Positions 24,926-34,750 of a DNA stretch of 64,000 nt are shown here, piece after piece. Both the position numbers and the translations under genes were made by a program. The notes under the pieces are model-generated. The model searched no databases. It saw only the letters and a program-made list of their open reading frames with translations, and was not told the DNA's origin. Each line of letters begins with the position of its first letter. The stretch's first letter is position 1. The DNA is from Sipunculus nudus (taxonomy: Eukaryota > Annelida > Sipuncula > Golfingiida > Sipunculidae): assembly GCA_026874595.1 (NCBI GenBank), contig CM049308.1:15002001-15066000 (forward strand), given 5' to 3'.

Positions 24926-25318
24926 CGCTTGCTGAAGTCACACGCCCAGACCGTCTTCTTGCCAGTCAACTCGCAGTATTAACAGACTTGTCATTAACTG
25001 CATGAATACTAAAATGGACATACCTACAGAAAGTAAACCATGAGAAAAAGCAAATAAGCAGTTGCGTTGTCTTTGATGTCTACAATTAACAATGTTACTA
25101 TAGGAACTGTCTAGACATGAATCGGTTCCCATGGAATTAAAATGTACTTAAATTAACATCAAAATAAGACACCTGGGTTATCTTAACTCAGTTCTCACGC
25201 TAACACCTAAACATGATATTCCATATTTTTGTACAATAAATTATAAAAACAATCATCTTGTTATACTACTTACTTAAATGTGTAATAAAACAACTTGACT
25301 CACAGTCCTCTGGTGACA

Positions 25319-26740
25319 GTTATACACTGCAGTCGTCCTAGGATTAATTTTGGTTTTAACCGCTGCTTTGTATGGCACGGTTGTCTGGGTCAGAACACCA
25401 GGGTAAAGAATTGTAATCAGACCAATGAGCGCGTGGCACGCAATGTGCATCCAGCTCTACGTTTTGGTATGAATACATCGAGACACTCGCTGTGGTTTGT
25501 CTGATTCTTGGCCCTGTGCCAGAAACGGTGTTATCACAGCAACGAGAGCGGGTTTTTGCATGTTTATAATGTGTATAACCGATGCGTGAGGAGTGTAGGT
25601 TCGAACATTTTGTATACAGGATTACACCACAAGTCAAGCATACTGGATTCCCAATGTTTGTTTATTATACAAAAAGCACAATAAATCTGCTTCATAAACT
25701 TTATTAAAGGTTGCAAACAGATTACATTCTAGTAATTTTTCTGGTAAAAACTGGAGCATTAATGATTTTTTTTCAGGCGCTGTTAGCATGAACGACTCTC
25801 ACAGGCACTTCCAGTTGCAGCAGAGCGCTGATGCCATCGGCTGGCCGTTTGCTTTCATTTGTATCAGTGATGTAGTCGAGTCCGCACCATCCGGGTCAGA
25901 GTGCACGTTCGAGTCTAGGCCACTCGAGTCCGAGTCCAAGTACTTGAGTTTCGAGTTCAAGTCAACGTTCTTTGAGTTCGAGTCATTTGGAACTCGAATC
26001 TAATTCCGAGTCCTAGTCAAATATAAAACTTCTATTTTAAAGTAATTGAAAAAAGGATATTTTAGATAATCATCAAATTTATGTTAGTTTACAAGTGCCC
26101 TTTATTTGAATGTTTGATTCTGTTTACATCCTAATGTAGAGAGAAAACTTGGTATATATAGTCTTTTTTTTTGTAATATTCTGTTGGTAGTTCGCCCATG
26201 TGTATAGTCTTTATATGATTGTTGACAGAGATTCATTTCCTGTATCACTGATTTGTAGTTATTGAACCCGGGACAGACAAACAAATGTATAGTTGCAACA
26301 TTCATATACAAATATTAGGCTAATTTTCTTTATTAGATGATTATTGCAATATTTATGCATTACATTAATTATGATTTTTTAGAAAACCATTTGTATATTT
26401 CTTCACGCGGCCTCAGACCCATTTTGTTCACAAATGTAATATATATCATCAGCGAAGTCGGATTATATTGGAAATTAAAAGTGCCACTGAAATCATTACA
26501 TTGACGTAACAAGAGAAATGTCGTAAAATTATAAAAACAATGTTGTGTATGTTGAAAAAAAATATATATCCGGGTGTATTTATTTCATAAAAGTAATATA
26601 GAGAGTAAAATAAAGTCTCGTGTGGGATTAAATCTACTTTGATGGCCAAGACTTTGAACTTCGACCCTGAAGGTCATCAATCCTGTCCGCTTCAGTGCCT
26701 CAAAGTCAAATCTATAAAAATCTGCATCCCAATGGATACA
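25319..26740. other. Non-coding spacer between the LTR-B copies
   Basis: At 25573-25605 (+) a block matches the LTR/primer-site junction of the minus LTR-B: TAACCGATGCGTGAGGAG, then a TGTAGG spacer and TTCGAACA. At about 25870-26015 there is a degenerate hexamer run of CGAGTC/GAGTCC words. The 71-codon frame across it is a by-product. From 26640 the 5' flank of the MITE-like copy begins, shared with the copy at 45760. Confidence 0.5.
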
Positions 26741-27143
26741 TGCCTCCGCCATGGGAGCACAAGTTTGAAAAACGCACTTCGAACACACTGGACACCTTCA
26801 TTCCGAGGTGTTTGGTGCTCGAGCGTGACCTGAACTTAGGACCGGGTCACACTAAATGGGCAAAACCTTCTGTGCATTCACTTATTTTATTTTTTTTACA
26901 TATTCCCAGGTTCATTCGTGCATAAGTGACCGCACATTTGTGAGTATTCTTTGATGAGGCGCAGAATTCAGAGAAACTGCTGGATCAACACCAAAATGTA
27001 AGTGTTTCTTGCTTGACCTATTCCCGAAATGCCCTGTAAAGTTGATGAGATTCAAGATTGCAGGAGTTGTGGACAAACTCACACACATACAAACACACCA
27101 TCACACGAACGGAGATGAAAACATACCCACCTGGAGGAGGCAA
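26741..27143 (+). mobile_element. MITE-like element, family D, copy 1
   Basis: It starts TGCCTCCGCCATGGG and ends CCCACCTGGAGGAGGCA, which are imperfect inverted repeats about 400 bp apart. Inside are CCTTCTGTGCATTCACTTAT, CCCAGGTTCATTCGTGCATA and CACACxxACAAACACACCATC blocks shared with copies at 45187 and 45783. The 30 bp before the start (ATCTGCATCCCAxTGGATAC) are also shared with the third copy, so the true boundary may lie further left. No coding capacity. Confidence 0.7.
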
Positions 27144-28089
27144 TAATGAAATCATTACCGAATCAAGGAGTATTACAATATAACATACACAATTTCCTTC
27201 GTCCTCATTCCACAGATATTGTAACCAAATATGTCATGGCCAAACCTTTTTAGAAAAAAGTATTAATATTAATTAATTTTTCGAAACACGAATGTGCGAT
27301 AAACAAAACTACTTGCTGAGAGCGAAACAATTATGAAACAATTACTTAAAGCAAAACAGAATTATGCTTAGGCAACCATTACATGATTGATGCCTGTAAA
27401 ATAAACCGTGAAAAAGTCCAAGGGCAATTTTATTTTCCAGACAGTACGGTTATATTTAATCTCCAACGCGGTAATAATATTAAAAGTGAAAGAACTAGTA
27501 TATTTTTTTCTATAAATAGACTCCAGGGAGTCAGAGGCCGTTTGTACCGCTGGCAAAAGACCTTTTGGAACCTCTATGGTTTGATTGCATCGTGTTTTTT
27601 TTTCTAATGTCTCGGATGTTTTGTTTGTTGGTTTCAGACAAACGCTCTTCATTCAGGTTTAGATATTTATTGATTGAATGTTTTGAAAGTGCCGTGACAA
27701 TTTGTTTAACATATAGAGGAGACGCATACATGTGCAACATGTAAGCACTGGTTAGCCTGTAAATTTCACTATTCATTCAATATTTTCTCAGATTATTACT
27801 TTTTTATGCGGAGCGTCCGTAAACAGCCAAAAATTATGCGTAGAAATTATCTTCAGGATAACCCTTCAGATGAAGGATATTTTAACAAAAACATTCTGAA
27901 AAATTGATATTGATATTTCTTTTTTTTTGCCTTTAAAAATTATAATTCTTTTGATATTAATTCCATATTGTCAAGGTTCAGGTTTGTCAGGACGGCGGTA
28001 TTTACCTGCGGGATATAAATATACTTTTTTTTCTGAAATTATATACCATTTACTGCTTCCAAGGCAAACCAAGTGTTAACAACCAACGA
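27144..28089. other. Non-coding spacer, no gene seen
   Basis: Ordinary AT-rich DNA. Frames of 74-94 codons at 27368-27776 overlap on both strands and show no domain. Confidence 0.45.
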
Positions 28090-28096
28090 TATATAT

Positions 28097-28162
<66 letters not shown>
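28090..28162. repeat. (AT)n then (TG)n microsatellite at the LTR-B left edge
   Basis: About 24 AT units followed by 11 TG units, directly abutting the first base of LTR-B. Insertion into a pre-existing microsatellite, or growth at the junction, are both possible. Confidence 0.95.
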
Positions 28163-29400
28163 TGTCACCAGAGGACTGTGACTTGGTTATATTATTGCAT
28201 GTTCAAGTAATTAGTATTACTAGATGATTGTTTTTATAAGCTAATGTACATTAATATGGAGTATCATGTTCAGATGTATGCGTGAGATCTTAGGTTAGCG
28301 AGCACACGTGCCTCGTTTGATGTTAATTTCAGTACAGTTTAATTCCGTGGGAGCTGTATCTGTCTAGACGATCTCTAGTAACGTTGTTCACTGTAGACCT
28401 CGAAGGTTGAACAAATGCTTACTTTGTTTTCTCAGGCTTTGATCCCTGGAGGCCTGTCTATCTTAATATTCATATAATTATTGACGGTCGGCATAATAGA
28501 ATGTGATGATAAGCCAGAAGATGGTCGGGACTTGTGACGTCAGCAAGCACATATAAACCCTGGTTGAGAAGATATTACCTGACCGGCGCACAAGAAGGGT
28601 GTAGCCTGACGATTGTTAGCAGTCTAGATGGAATTCTGCGTTCATCAGAGTCTGGACAGCTGAGAGATGATGTCTATAATCATAAACAATCAGTGTCTGC
28701 AGAAGGCCACGTTGCTACCTCTGTAATGGAAACGGACTTCAGGGCGGATATCGCAATTACCATCGGACTGGTAATTCGGCTATAATATCTGTTTGAGAGC
28801 TTCCAGTAACAGGCCAAGGGCATAATTTACACGCGAATCTTTAGAGGTACTGAGTATCGTTGTGTGGAGACATATTCAGTTACCTAGAGCTGGATGATTC
28901 CAGGAGACATCAGCCGTGAAATACAGTGATTTAAAACTTAAATGGAATAGGCTGTGCGCGAACCTATCAGTAAGTGCTGCGTGAACTGTAGGGCCAACAA
29001 GTACTCTATCAAGGAACTGTTGGTGGTTGGAGCAATGTGTAGATGTAAGTGAACTGATAGTGCTGTGTACATAATGAGAGCGAACTGTGATATGAGCGGT
29101 TTGTCATTCCGATGTCACGCGTGCGCGATGGTCATGTGATCAGAGCAGTGTTGACAGAGGACTCCCCTATGTATATACAAGTGAACATAACGGACTAAGT
29201 GATTTTGTGTTTTATACTCGACGCTTGTGATCTTTAGTGTTTATATGTGTCCAGAGAAATGTAAGGGCATTCTTTTCCATATATTGATTTGTTTTGTTAA
29301 AACGTTATTCATCTTTTGGAATGTATGTATGTATGAATTTCAGTCGGTTTGGTTTACCATTTAAAAGAACCTGATCGTTCATACCTTTAGGGATTTGACA
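28163..29400 (+). mobile_element. LTR-B, plus-strand copy (~1.24 kb, solo LTR)
   Basis: It begins TGTCACCAGAGGACTGTGAC and ends ATTTGACA, so the ends carry the TGTCA/TGACA inverted termini expected of an LTR. It aligns end to end with the minus-strand copy at 25318-24129. A CRE octamer (28535-28542) and a TATA box (28551-28557) lie about 390 bp from the 5' end. The flanking pentamers are TGTGT and TATGT, a possible decayed target duplication but weak because the left flank is a microsatellite. No primer-binding site or coding remnant follows, hence a solo LTR. The 83-codon frame at 28534-28785 is not conserved in the other copy. Confidence 0.8.
28535..28557 (+). promoter_or_regulatory. CRE octamer plus TATA box of LTR-B
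   Basis: TGACGTCA (28535-28542) is followed 8 bp later by ATATAAA (28551-28557). The TATA box is kept at the same place in the minus copy, which supports a real pol II promoter of the element. Activity cannot be judged from sequence. Confidence 0.55.
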
Positions 29401-30990
29401 TATGTATGTATATTATACATGTATTATACATAAGTATATTGTTATATATAAGTATATTATGTGTATAAACACCAGATTAGTTTTCGGACGATGAAACTTA
29501 AAACTGCTTCTTATGCCCGTCCCTAGTCTAATGGTGCAAGCTTTAGAATGATAAAGACTTGTGCTACTTTGAAGACACCTCAGTGTGCAATTTCCATATG
29601 TTATTACAGAAATATACAAAGATCAAAACAATTTTCATATTTTACCTTTCTTTTTTCTTGCACAGTTGGAATGCGTTTATTTGCTGCAAAGAAACTCTCG
29701 AGAGACATAAAAATGAGCTTATGGTTTATTAAATTTGCACTTTGAAGTATAAAACGTAAACAATATTTTTATCTTCCTAACAGCTATTTTATTTGGTGAT
29801 AACTGCAGGCAGCTTTACATCCTCATATTTCATTTAATGGGATCCCTTCGTCCTTCGCAAGTATAGAATATTTTCATTTATAGCTAAACCACTGTATCCC
29901 TACAGCAGTGACAAGGCTCAAGGCGCTTGTATAGAAAAAAGTTTATTTTCACAGATAATAACCTCACTGAAATTGTTCTAGCTGGTTTCCGCGTAGAGAG
30001 AATTCGCAAATTAAGGAATATAAGCCTATATGAGATTACGGCATATTTTCATTATAGCAAAAACATCTATAAAGCCTGCAGTTGTGTTTCACAGTCTTAT
30101 ATTTGGAGAAGATTAAAGAAAAGAGGATTCCATTTGGAACAAATACTTGCCGGATTATAATAAACTATAAGATATGTACTTGCCGAGTGTGTTAAACTCG
30201 GATATTTCGCGCCCGCGAGCAGCAAAACCAGAATATATCTACCACAGAAAACATGAAGCTTAGCCGCGGGGCTCAGTCGCAAAATGATATGTAAAGGAAC
30301 TGATGCCATTTATATGAATGTATAACACGTCGGTATCTCGGGTGACTTTTTACCGTAACTGCCTATTTAATCTGTCCAGTGCGAGGGAACACGGGAAAAG
30401 GAACGGCCAATTACACACCAGGGGTCGTTACGGTGCTCCTGAAACTCGTCACAGGAGAAAATCTTCAGATACTAAACCATCTAGCGATCGGTGTATCTGT
30501 GCTCGTGAAGCGATTCGTCAGGCGCTCTGACAGTTTGCAGAAGACACCGCTGCCCTGGGACTAACACCAGTGATAAATCTTACTTCCCTGAGGACCGGTT
30601 TTCTTTTTTCTTAAGCGCTCTACAGATGACTTGGGATAATTCATACCTCCTTTTTCTCAACACTGTTAAAGGTCTGTCTTTTATTGTGTTGGGAAAAGGT
30701 AGATTTCAACACCATCTTACCATATACTTCTTCAGCAGAGTTATTTGTATTCTAGGACTGAAAACTAACGCTATTAACAATACACCTTTCATAACATCTA
30801 GGAACTTTCTAAAACAATAATTATAAAAAAAAAGCAAGAATGACAATTCGTCCAAGTGTTCGCAGTGAACCCATACATGAATATATATCTCAGTTAAAAA
30901 CTCAGTCCAGGGAACAACAATTATAAATTCTATTGTTTTGAAGTCAACAGGTTAGCAAAACACGCCCGTACCACGGCATACTATGGTTAC
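29401..30990. other. Non-coding stretch, no gene seen
   Basis: TATGTATG/ATTATACAT-rich DNA to about 29465, then ordinary sequence. Two overlapping frames at 30318-30564 (61-70 codons) lie in a locally GC-richer patch but show no domain. Confidence 0.45.
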
Positions 30991-31345
30991 CTTTTGTTCG
31001 CGAGGGTTTCAAATTCGCGATATTCGCGAAGGGAGAATTATCGCGAAAATAAAACCAGCGTGAATAAGTGGTCTCATATAGTCGAAGGCAAATTTGAAAA
31101 GTAAAAGGCTGACATTATGAATAAAAATAGATCAGGTATGTTCAGAAGTTGATATTTTAAATGATATTAGATCTTTCCAATTGTTTGCCATTAACGAAAA
31201 ATATTTTTGTTAATAAGATTTTGTGCACATTATTTTCTATATAATTTATTAACTTAACAATGGCCGTTATACTCTGTGTATAGGTCTTTTGGAACCCTCG
31301 CGAAACACTAAAAAGGTGAAAATCGCAAAATTTTACCCGGCGAAT
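30990..31345. repeat. TTCGCGA-rich dispersed repeat, two pieces
   Basis: At 30995-31110 the words TTCGCGAGGGTT, AATTCGCGATATTCGCGAA and ATCGCGAAAATAAAACCAGC form overlapping palindromes. At 31285-31345 a second piece has CCTCGCGAAACACTAAAAA. I recall such TCGCGA-rich repeats from molluscan genomes, without a check. Confidence 0.45.
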
Positions 31346-31574
31346 ATGAATCATCAACAGTACGTATTAATATGATTTACATGATATTCCATCTGAATTA
31401 GAACGTTTTAAGTTAGACAAATACATCAACAAATACTCTAACAGATGTCACATCATTAATTTTTAAAGGCACAACTGGTCTTTTTTTAATTTGAGAAAGC
31501 GTGTTAATATAGTGTTCAAAAGGAGCCATGATATTATAATTAACAGTATAATTGCAAACGAAACATATGCCCAT

Positions 31575-32112
31575 ATCACTACAAAAGATGGCCATATCAT
31601 GACTCCAGAGGCCCAAATCACGACTCGAGAGGCCCGAATCACGACTCGAGAGGCCCATATCACGACTCCATAGGAGCACATCAGGGCTCAAATAAGGGCT
31701 CCGGGGGCCATACCAAGACTCGATAATGGCATATCATGACTCAAGAGTCCCAAATCACTACTCAAGAAGCTCATAGCACCACTCCAAAGGCCCATATCAC
31801 GACTCCAAAGGCCAAAATCACTACTCATAAGGCCCATCACGACTCCAAAGGTCCATAACAAAACACTGGAGGCCAATATCACGACTCCAGAAGCTTATAT
31901 AAGGGCTCCGGGGGCCTATATCATGAATCGACAGTGGCATATCAAGAAGCAAGAGGCCTAAATCACTACTCCAGAAGCTCATATCACGACTCAAAAGGCT
32001 CATATCACTACTCATAAGGCCCATATCACGACTCCATAGGGGCATACCACGACTTTGTAGGCAAATGTCACCACTCTAGGAGCCCATATCTCGACTCCAG
32101 TGGCCTGTATCA
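31575..32112. repeat. 21-bp minisatellite, ~25 copies
   Basis: The unit is GAGGCCCATATCACGACTCCA with variants (CAAATCACTAC, CTCATATCAC and others). The period is a multiple of three, so frames encode seven-residue repeats on both strands (ITTREAR-like on plus, SRDMGLW-like on minus). A second level exists: the distinctive AAGGGCTCCGGGGGCC unit occurs at 31694 and 31902, followed by similar unit order, so a block of about 208 bp was duplicated. Small indels break the frames, and no flanking exon is visible. Confidence 0.9.
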
Positions 32113-32978
32113 ATATCTCCGCGGCCATTTTCATGACTATCCTTAACCCTATGATGACTCGTCAGCATGCCTTAGAAATACAGGGGGTAATCGGTTAACT
32201 GTCTCTGTATTCTCGTATTCAAGTTACATAATGTGCTGTGTATTCACAGAGAACTTATCTAAAACATATCAGATGTCTTGTATATGATTTTGTTATTAAA
32301 TATTGTAATGAAAGGTTTTGTTATAATTAAAGTGAAAGTCTTTAAAACCCCAAATACAAAAGCAATCTCTGATAGGCCAATTTTGATAATTCGCTTTTGA
32401 AAATCGTTTCAAAATGTGATGCATTGAAATCTTAATTAGTAGAGGCATACTGAAGAATATAAATCAAAAGGTTATTGGAAAATTTAATTATAATTCTGCG
32501 CCCATTTAATCCGAGTCAGTGGTTTCAGACATGAAATGTTATTTTCTTTCAAAATAAGTCCAAATCGACCTTTATTAGCCCTAATTAATTACCCATTAGG
32601 GAAATGAAGTTGATCGGTGCATTTTTGTCTCTTCTTCAAAATTATTGACTATTTGAAAAGGATTTCTGAACATTCTTTGAAATTTTGATTAGCATCCTGG
32701 TGCCTAAAAAGATAAGACCTTAGGTAATCGAAGGATACAAAGAAGAGAGCATTGACCCCAAAGGCCGTGTAAAATATTAATTTTAAGTGCGCGGAGGAGG
32801 ATGGCGCGATATACCGATCGTCCTTTTATCGATCGATGCAAAAAACAAGAATCGAATTCAATTTATTTTTCTCAAAAATTAGTTGAGAAAATGATTTTCT
32901 AAATCGAAACAGAATCAGAGTGTCTCAAACAGGGTCTATCAAAATCATGCCGCCTTCACCGAAGCAATACTTTACCTC

Positions 32979-32979
<1 letters not shown>
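32113..32979. other. Non-coding stretch, no gene seen
   Basis: Ordinary AT-rich DNA. A CGATCG-rich palindromic spot (ACCGATCGT...ATCGATCGAT) lies at 32813-32837. Confidence 0.5.
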
Positions 32980-33018
<39 letters not shown>

Positions 33019-33038
33019 ATTATTATTATTATGATTTG

Positions 33039-33087
<49 letters not shown>

Positions 33088-33109
33088 GAGAGAGAGCGAG
33101 AAAGAGAGA
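32980..33109. repeat. Compound (ATT)n-(AT)n-(AG)n microsatellite
   Basis: ATT repeats to 33032, AT repeats 33045-33083, then AG-rich sequence to 33109. Confidence 0.95.
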
Positions 33110-33130
33110 ATGAAAGATTGACAGGTCCAT

Positions 33131-33238
33131 GACAACCGAAAGGTTGTTACGGCAAACATTTGACAACCCTAAAGGGTTGATATTTTGACAACCTGGTTGT
33201 TGTTAAAGGTGCACCCATTTGACAACCCTTAAGTTGTC
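33131..33238. repeat. Cluster of four short GACAACC palindromes
   Basis: Four imperfect or perfect inverted repeats follow one another: GACAACCGAAAGGTTGT (33131), TGACAACCCTAAAGGGTTGA (33161), GACAACCTGGTTGTT (33187) and GACAACCCTTAAGTTGTC (33221). Starts are 26-34 bp apart. All share the GACAAC/GTTGTC arms but differ in loop. Confidence 0.75.
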
Positions 33239-33734
33239 GATTTCTCAACCCTATGTTTTATTGTTTTAAGTGTATTATTGGTTAACCGCGGCTGTGCGTT
33301 GTATATATATTATTTAGTTAAACATGATAAATTCTCATAAAACCTCGATACTTTATGGAAAATATCAATTAACATATTCACAATTCTGCTAAGTACTGAT
33401 ATAATCTAAGACAGATCATTGCCTGGACAGTGTCCTCAGGGTACTTTTTCGAACCCTACAAGTTTATTTCTCCCAGTTTCTCGATACCGCTCATTGGGGC
33501 AGTGATTTTAACACACAAAATCTCGGATGTCATATGTCGCAAATCAACATCACAGTAATACCGCTAGTTAGTAATCGATCCATTTAGCCTGTCCACGTTA
33601 AGGTCTATAGCTAGCGGTGTATTCATTGCAGATAACCCCCGTTTCTGATTACCCCCTGGTAACTTGAAATTGATTTCAGTTTATCGGAAATTAACTTGGA
33701 ATCAATGCCGGTGGTTAACTTGAAATTGATTTTT

Positions 33735-33738
33735 ACCT
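33735..33738. other. Target-site duplication, left (ACCT)
   Basis: ACCT directly precedes the LTR-A copy. The same four bases directly follow it at 34747-34750, as expected for an LTR integrase. Confidence 0.75.
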
Positions 33739-34746
33739 TGTTACAGATGTCTCTTTTATTGTGCGCTGTTGACATTCTGTTTCGTGTTAGGCTCAATCCC
33801 TTGGCGTTGCATGGCGTGTAGAGACACAGGGCTCGGTGTAATCCGTACTGGGTGAACATTGGCGTGTAAAGACACAGCGCTCGTGCTAATCTGGAATTTT
33901 CTGGGCTGTTCGCGCTCTATGAGCGCGTGTCTTGTATTGTTCTTTGGGATGTTCGTGAAATAGAAGTTTCTAGGCTTTGGGATGAGAAGCTTTACATTAG
34001 GGGCTGTGTTTAGAGCCGGGGGAGGAGAGAGAAAAATTCCAGCGGACACGGAAAAGTGTGTGGACCTTTCCAATAAATAGAGAATTTATAGATATTCTTC
34101 GAAATTTGTAACGTATTTTATTTAGTCTTCAGTTTGACTTTAGGATTATTACCAGAACTTTACTTTTGGATTACAACATATTGATTTTGGGACTGAGTTG
34201 GACTATTCTCTGAGAAAATTTGCATGAACTGGTCGTCTAGAATGTTTATGTTAAAGGACTTGTTGAGCTTTGACAGTGATGGTATTCAGAAAAGCCTAGG
34301 ATCCGGACACTCTGATACTGTTCCATTTTTATTGTTTTACTGTGTGATTCTTTTTTGGATTACAGCAGATTGATTCTGAGATTAAATTGGACTATTATTC
34401 TGTGAGAAGATTAACGTGATCTGTTCATCTGGATTATATGTTTTAAAGGACTTCTTGAGCTGTGACAGTGGTGGTATCCAGAATCAAAGCCTAGGATCCG
34501 GACACTCTGGTACTGTACATTTTGATTGTTTTACTGTGTAATTGTATTGATTTAGTGTATTGTAATGTTAGGATTGTTTTAAGATTAAATTATAATTATT
34601 TGTTAACAAAAAATCACTGACTTCTTCATTCATTCCCCTAGCAGATCACGCTGCCTAGTGTTACAGAATCTGATTTTTATTTTTCTCCATAACAAAATTT
34701 ATGCTCGTCACGACTACGTGATCTGTTGTTCTTAGGTTCCGTAACA
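33739..34746 (-). mobile_element. LTR-A, complete solo LTR (1,008 bp)
   Basis: Read on the minus strand it begins TGTTACGGAACC and ends CATCTGTAACA, giving 6-bp inverted termini TGTTAC/GTAACA. An AATAAAAG polyadenylation signal lies 12 bases before the end. It is flanked by a 4-bp direct repeat ACCT on both sides. The first ~215 bp match the LTR at 56239-56455, and the first 150 match the fragment at 4948-5096. Inside, a block of about 189 bp is tandemly duplicated (TTTTGGATTACAxCAxATTG at 34164 and 34353; CCTAGGATCCGGACACTCTG in both). It lacks internal coding sequence, so it is a recombination product. The 105-codon frame at 33756-34073 lies in the LTR and is not a gene. Confidence 0.88.
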
Positions 34747-34750
34747 ACCT
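34747..34750. other. Target-site duplication, right (ACCT)
   Basis: Second copy of the ACCT found at 33735-33738. Confidence 0.75.

Larger units (their letters stand above)
24129..25318 (-). mobile_element. LTR-B, minus-strand copy (~1.19 kb)
   Basis: On the minus strand it begins TGTCACCAGAGGACTGTGAG and ends CTGTAACCG. It is collinear over its whole length with the plus-strand copy at 28163-29400. Matching blocks include GATGATTGTTTTTATAA, TTTTGATGTTAATTT, TCTAGACxGT, CTGTTACGGACTTCAG, CAGGAGACATC, ATCTTTTGGA and TTTAAAAGAACCTG. A TATA box (TATATAAG on the minus strand, 24918-24925) sits 393 bp from the 5' end, as in the other copy. A (TA)n tract at 24247-24302 has expanded inside this copy only. 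No gag or pol remains beside it. Confidence 0.8.

Noticed and set aside
28534-28785. 83-codon frame downstream of the LTR-B TATA box
   Set aside because: The matching part of the minus-strand LTR-B copy does not keep the frame.
33756-34073. 105-codon minus frame as a gene
   Set aside because: It lies wholly in the solo LTR and has no domain.
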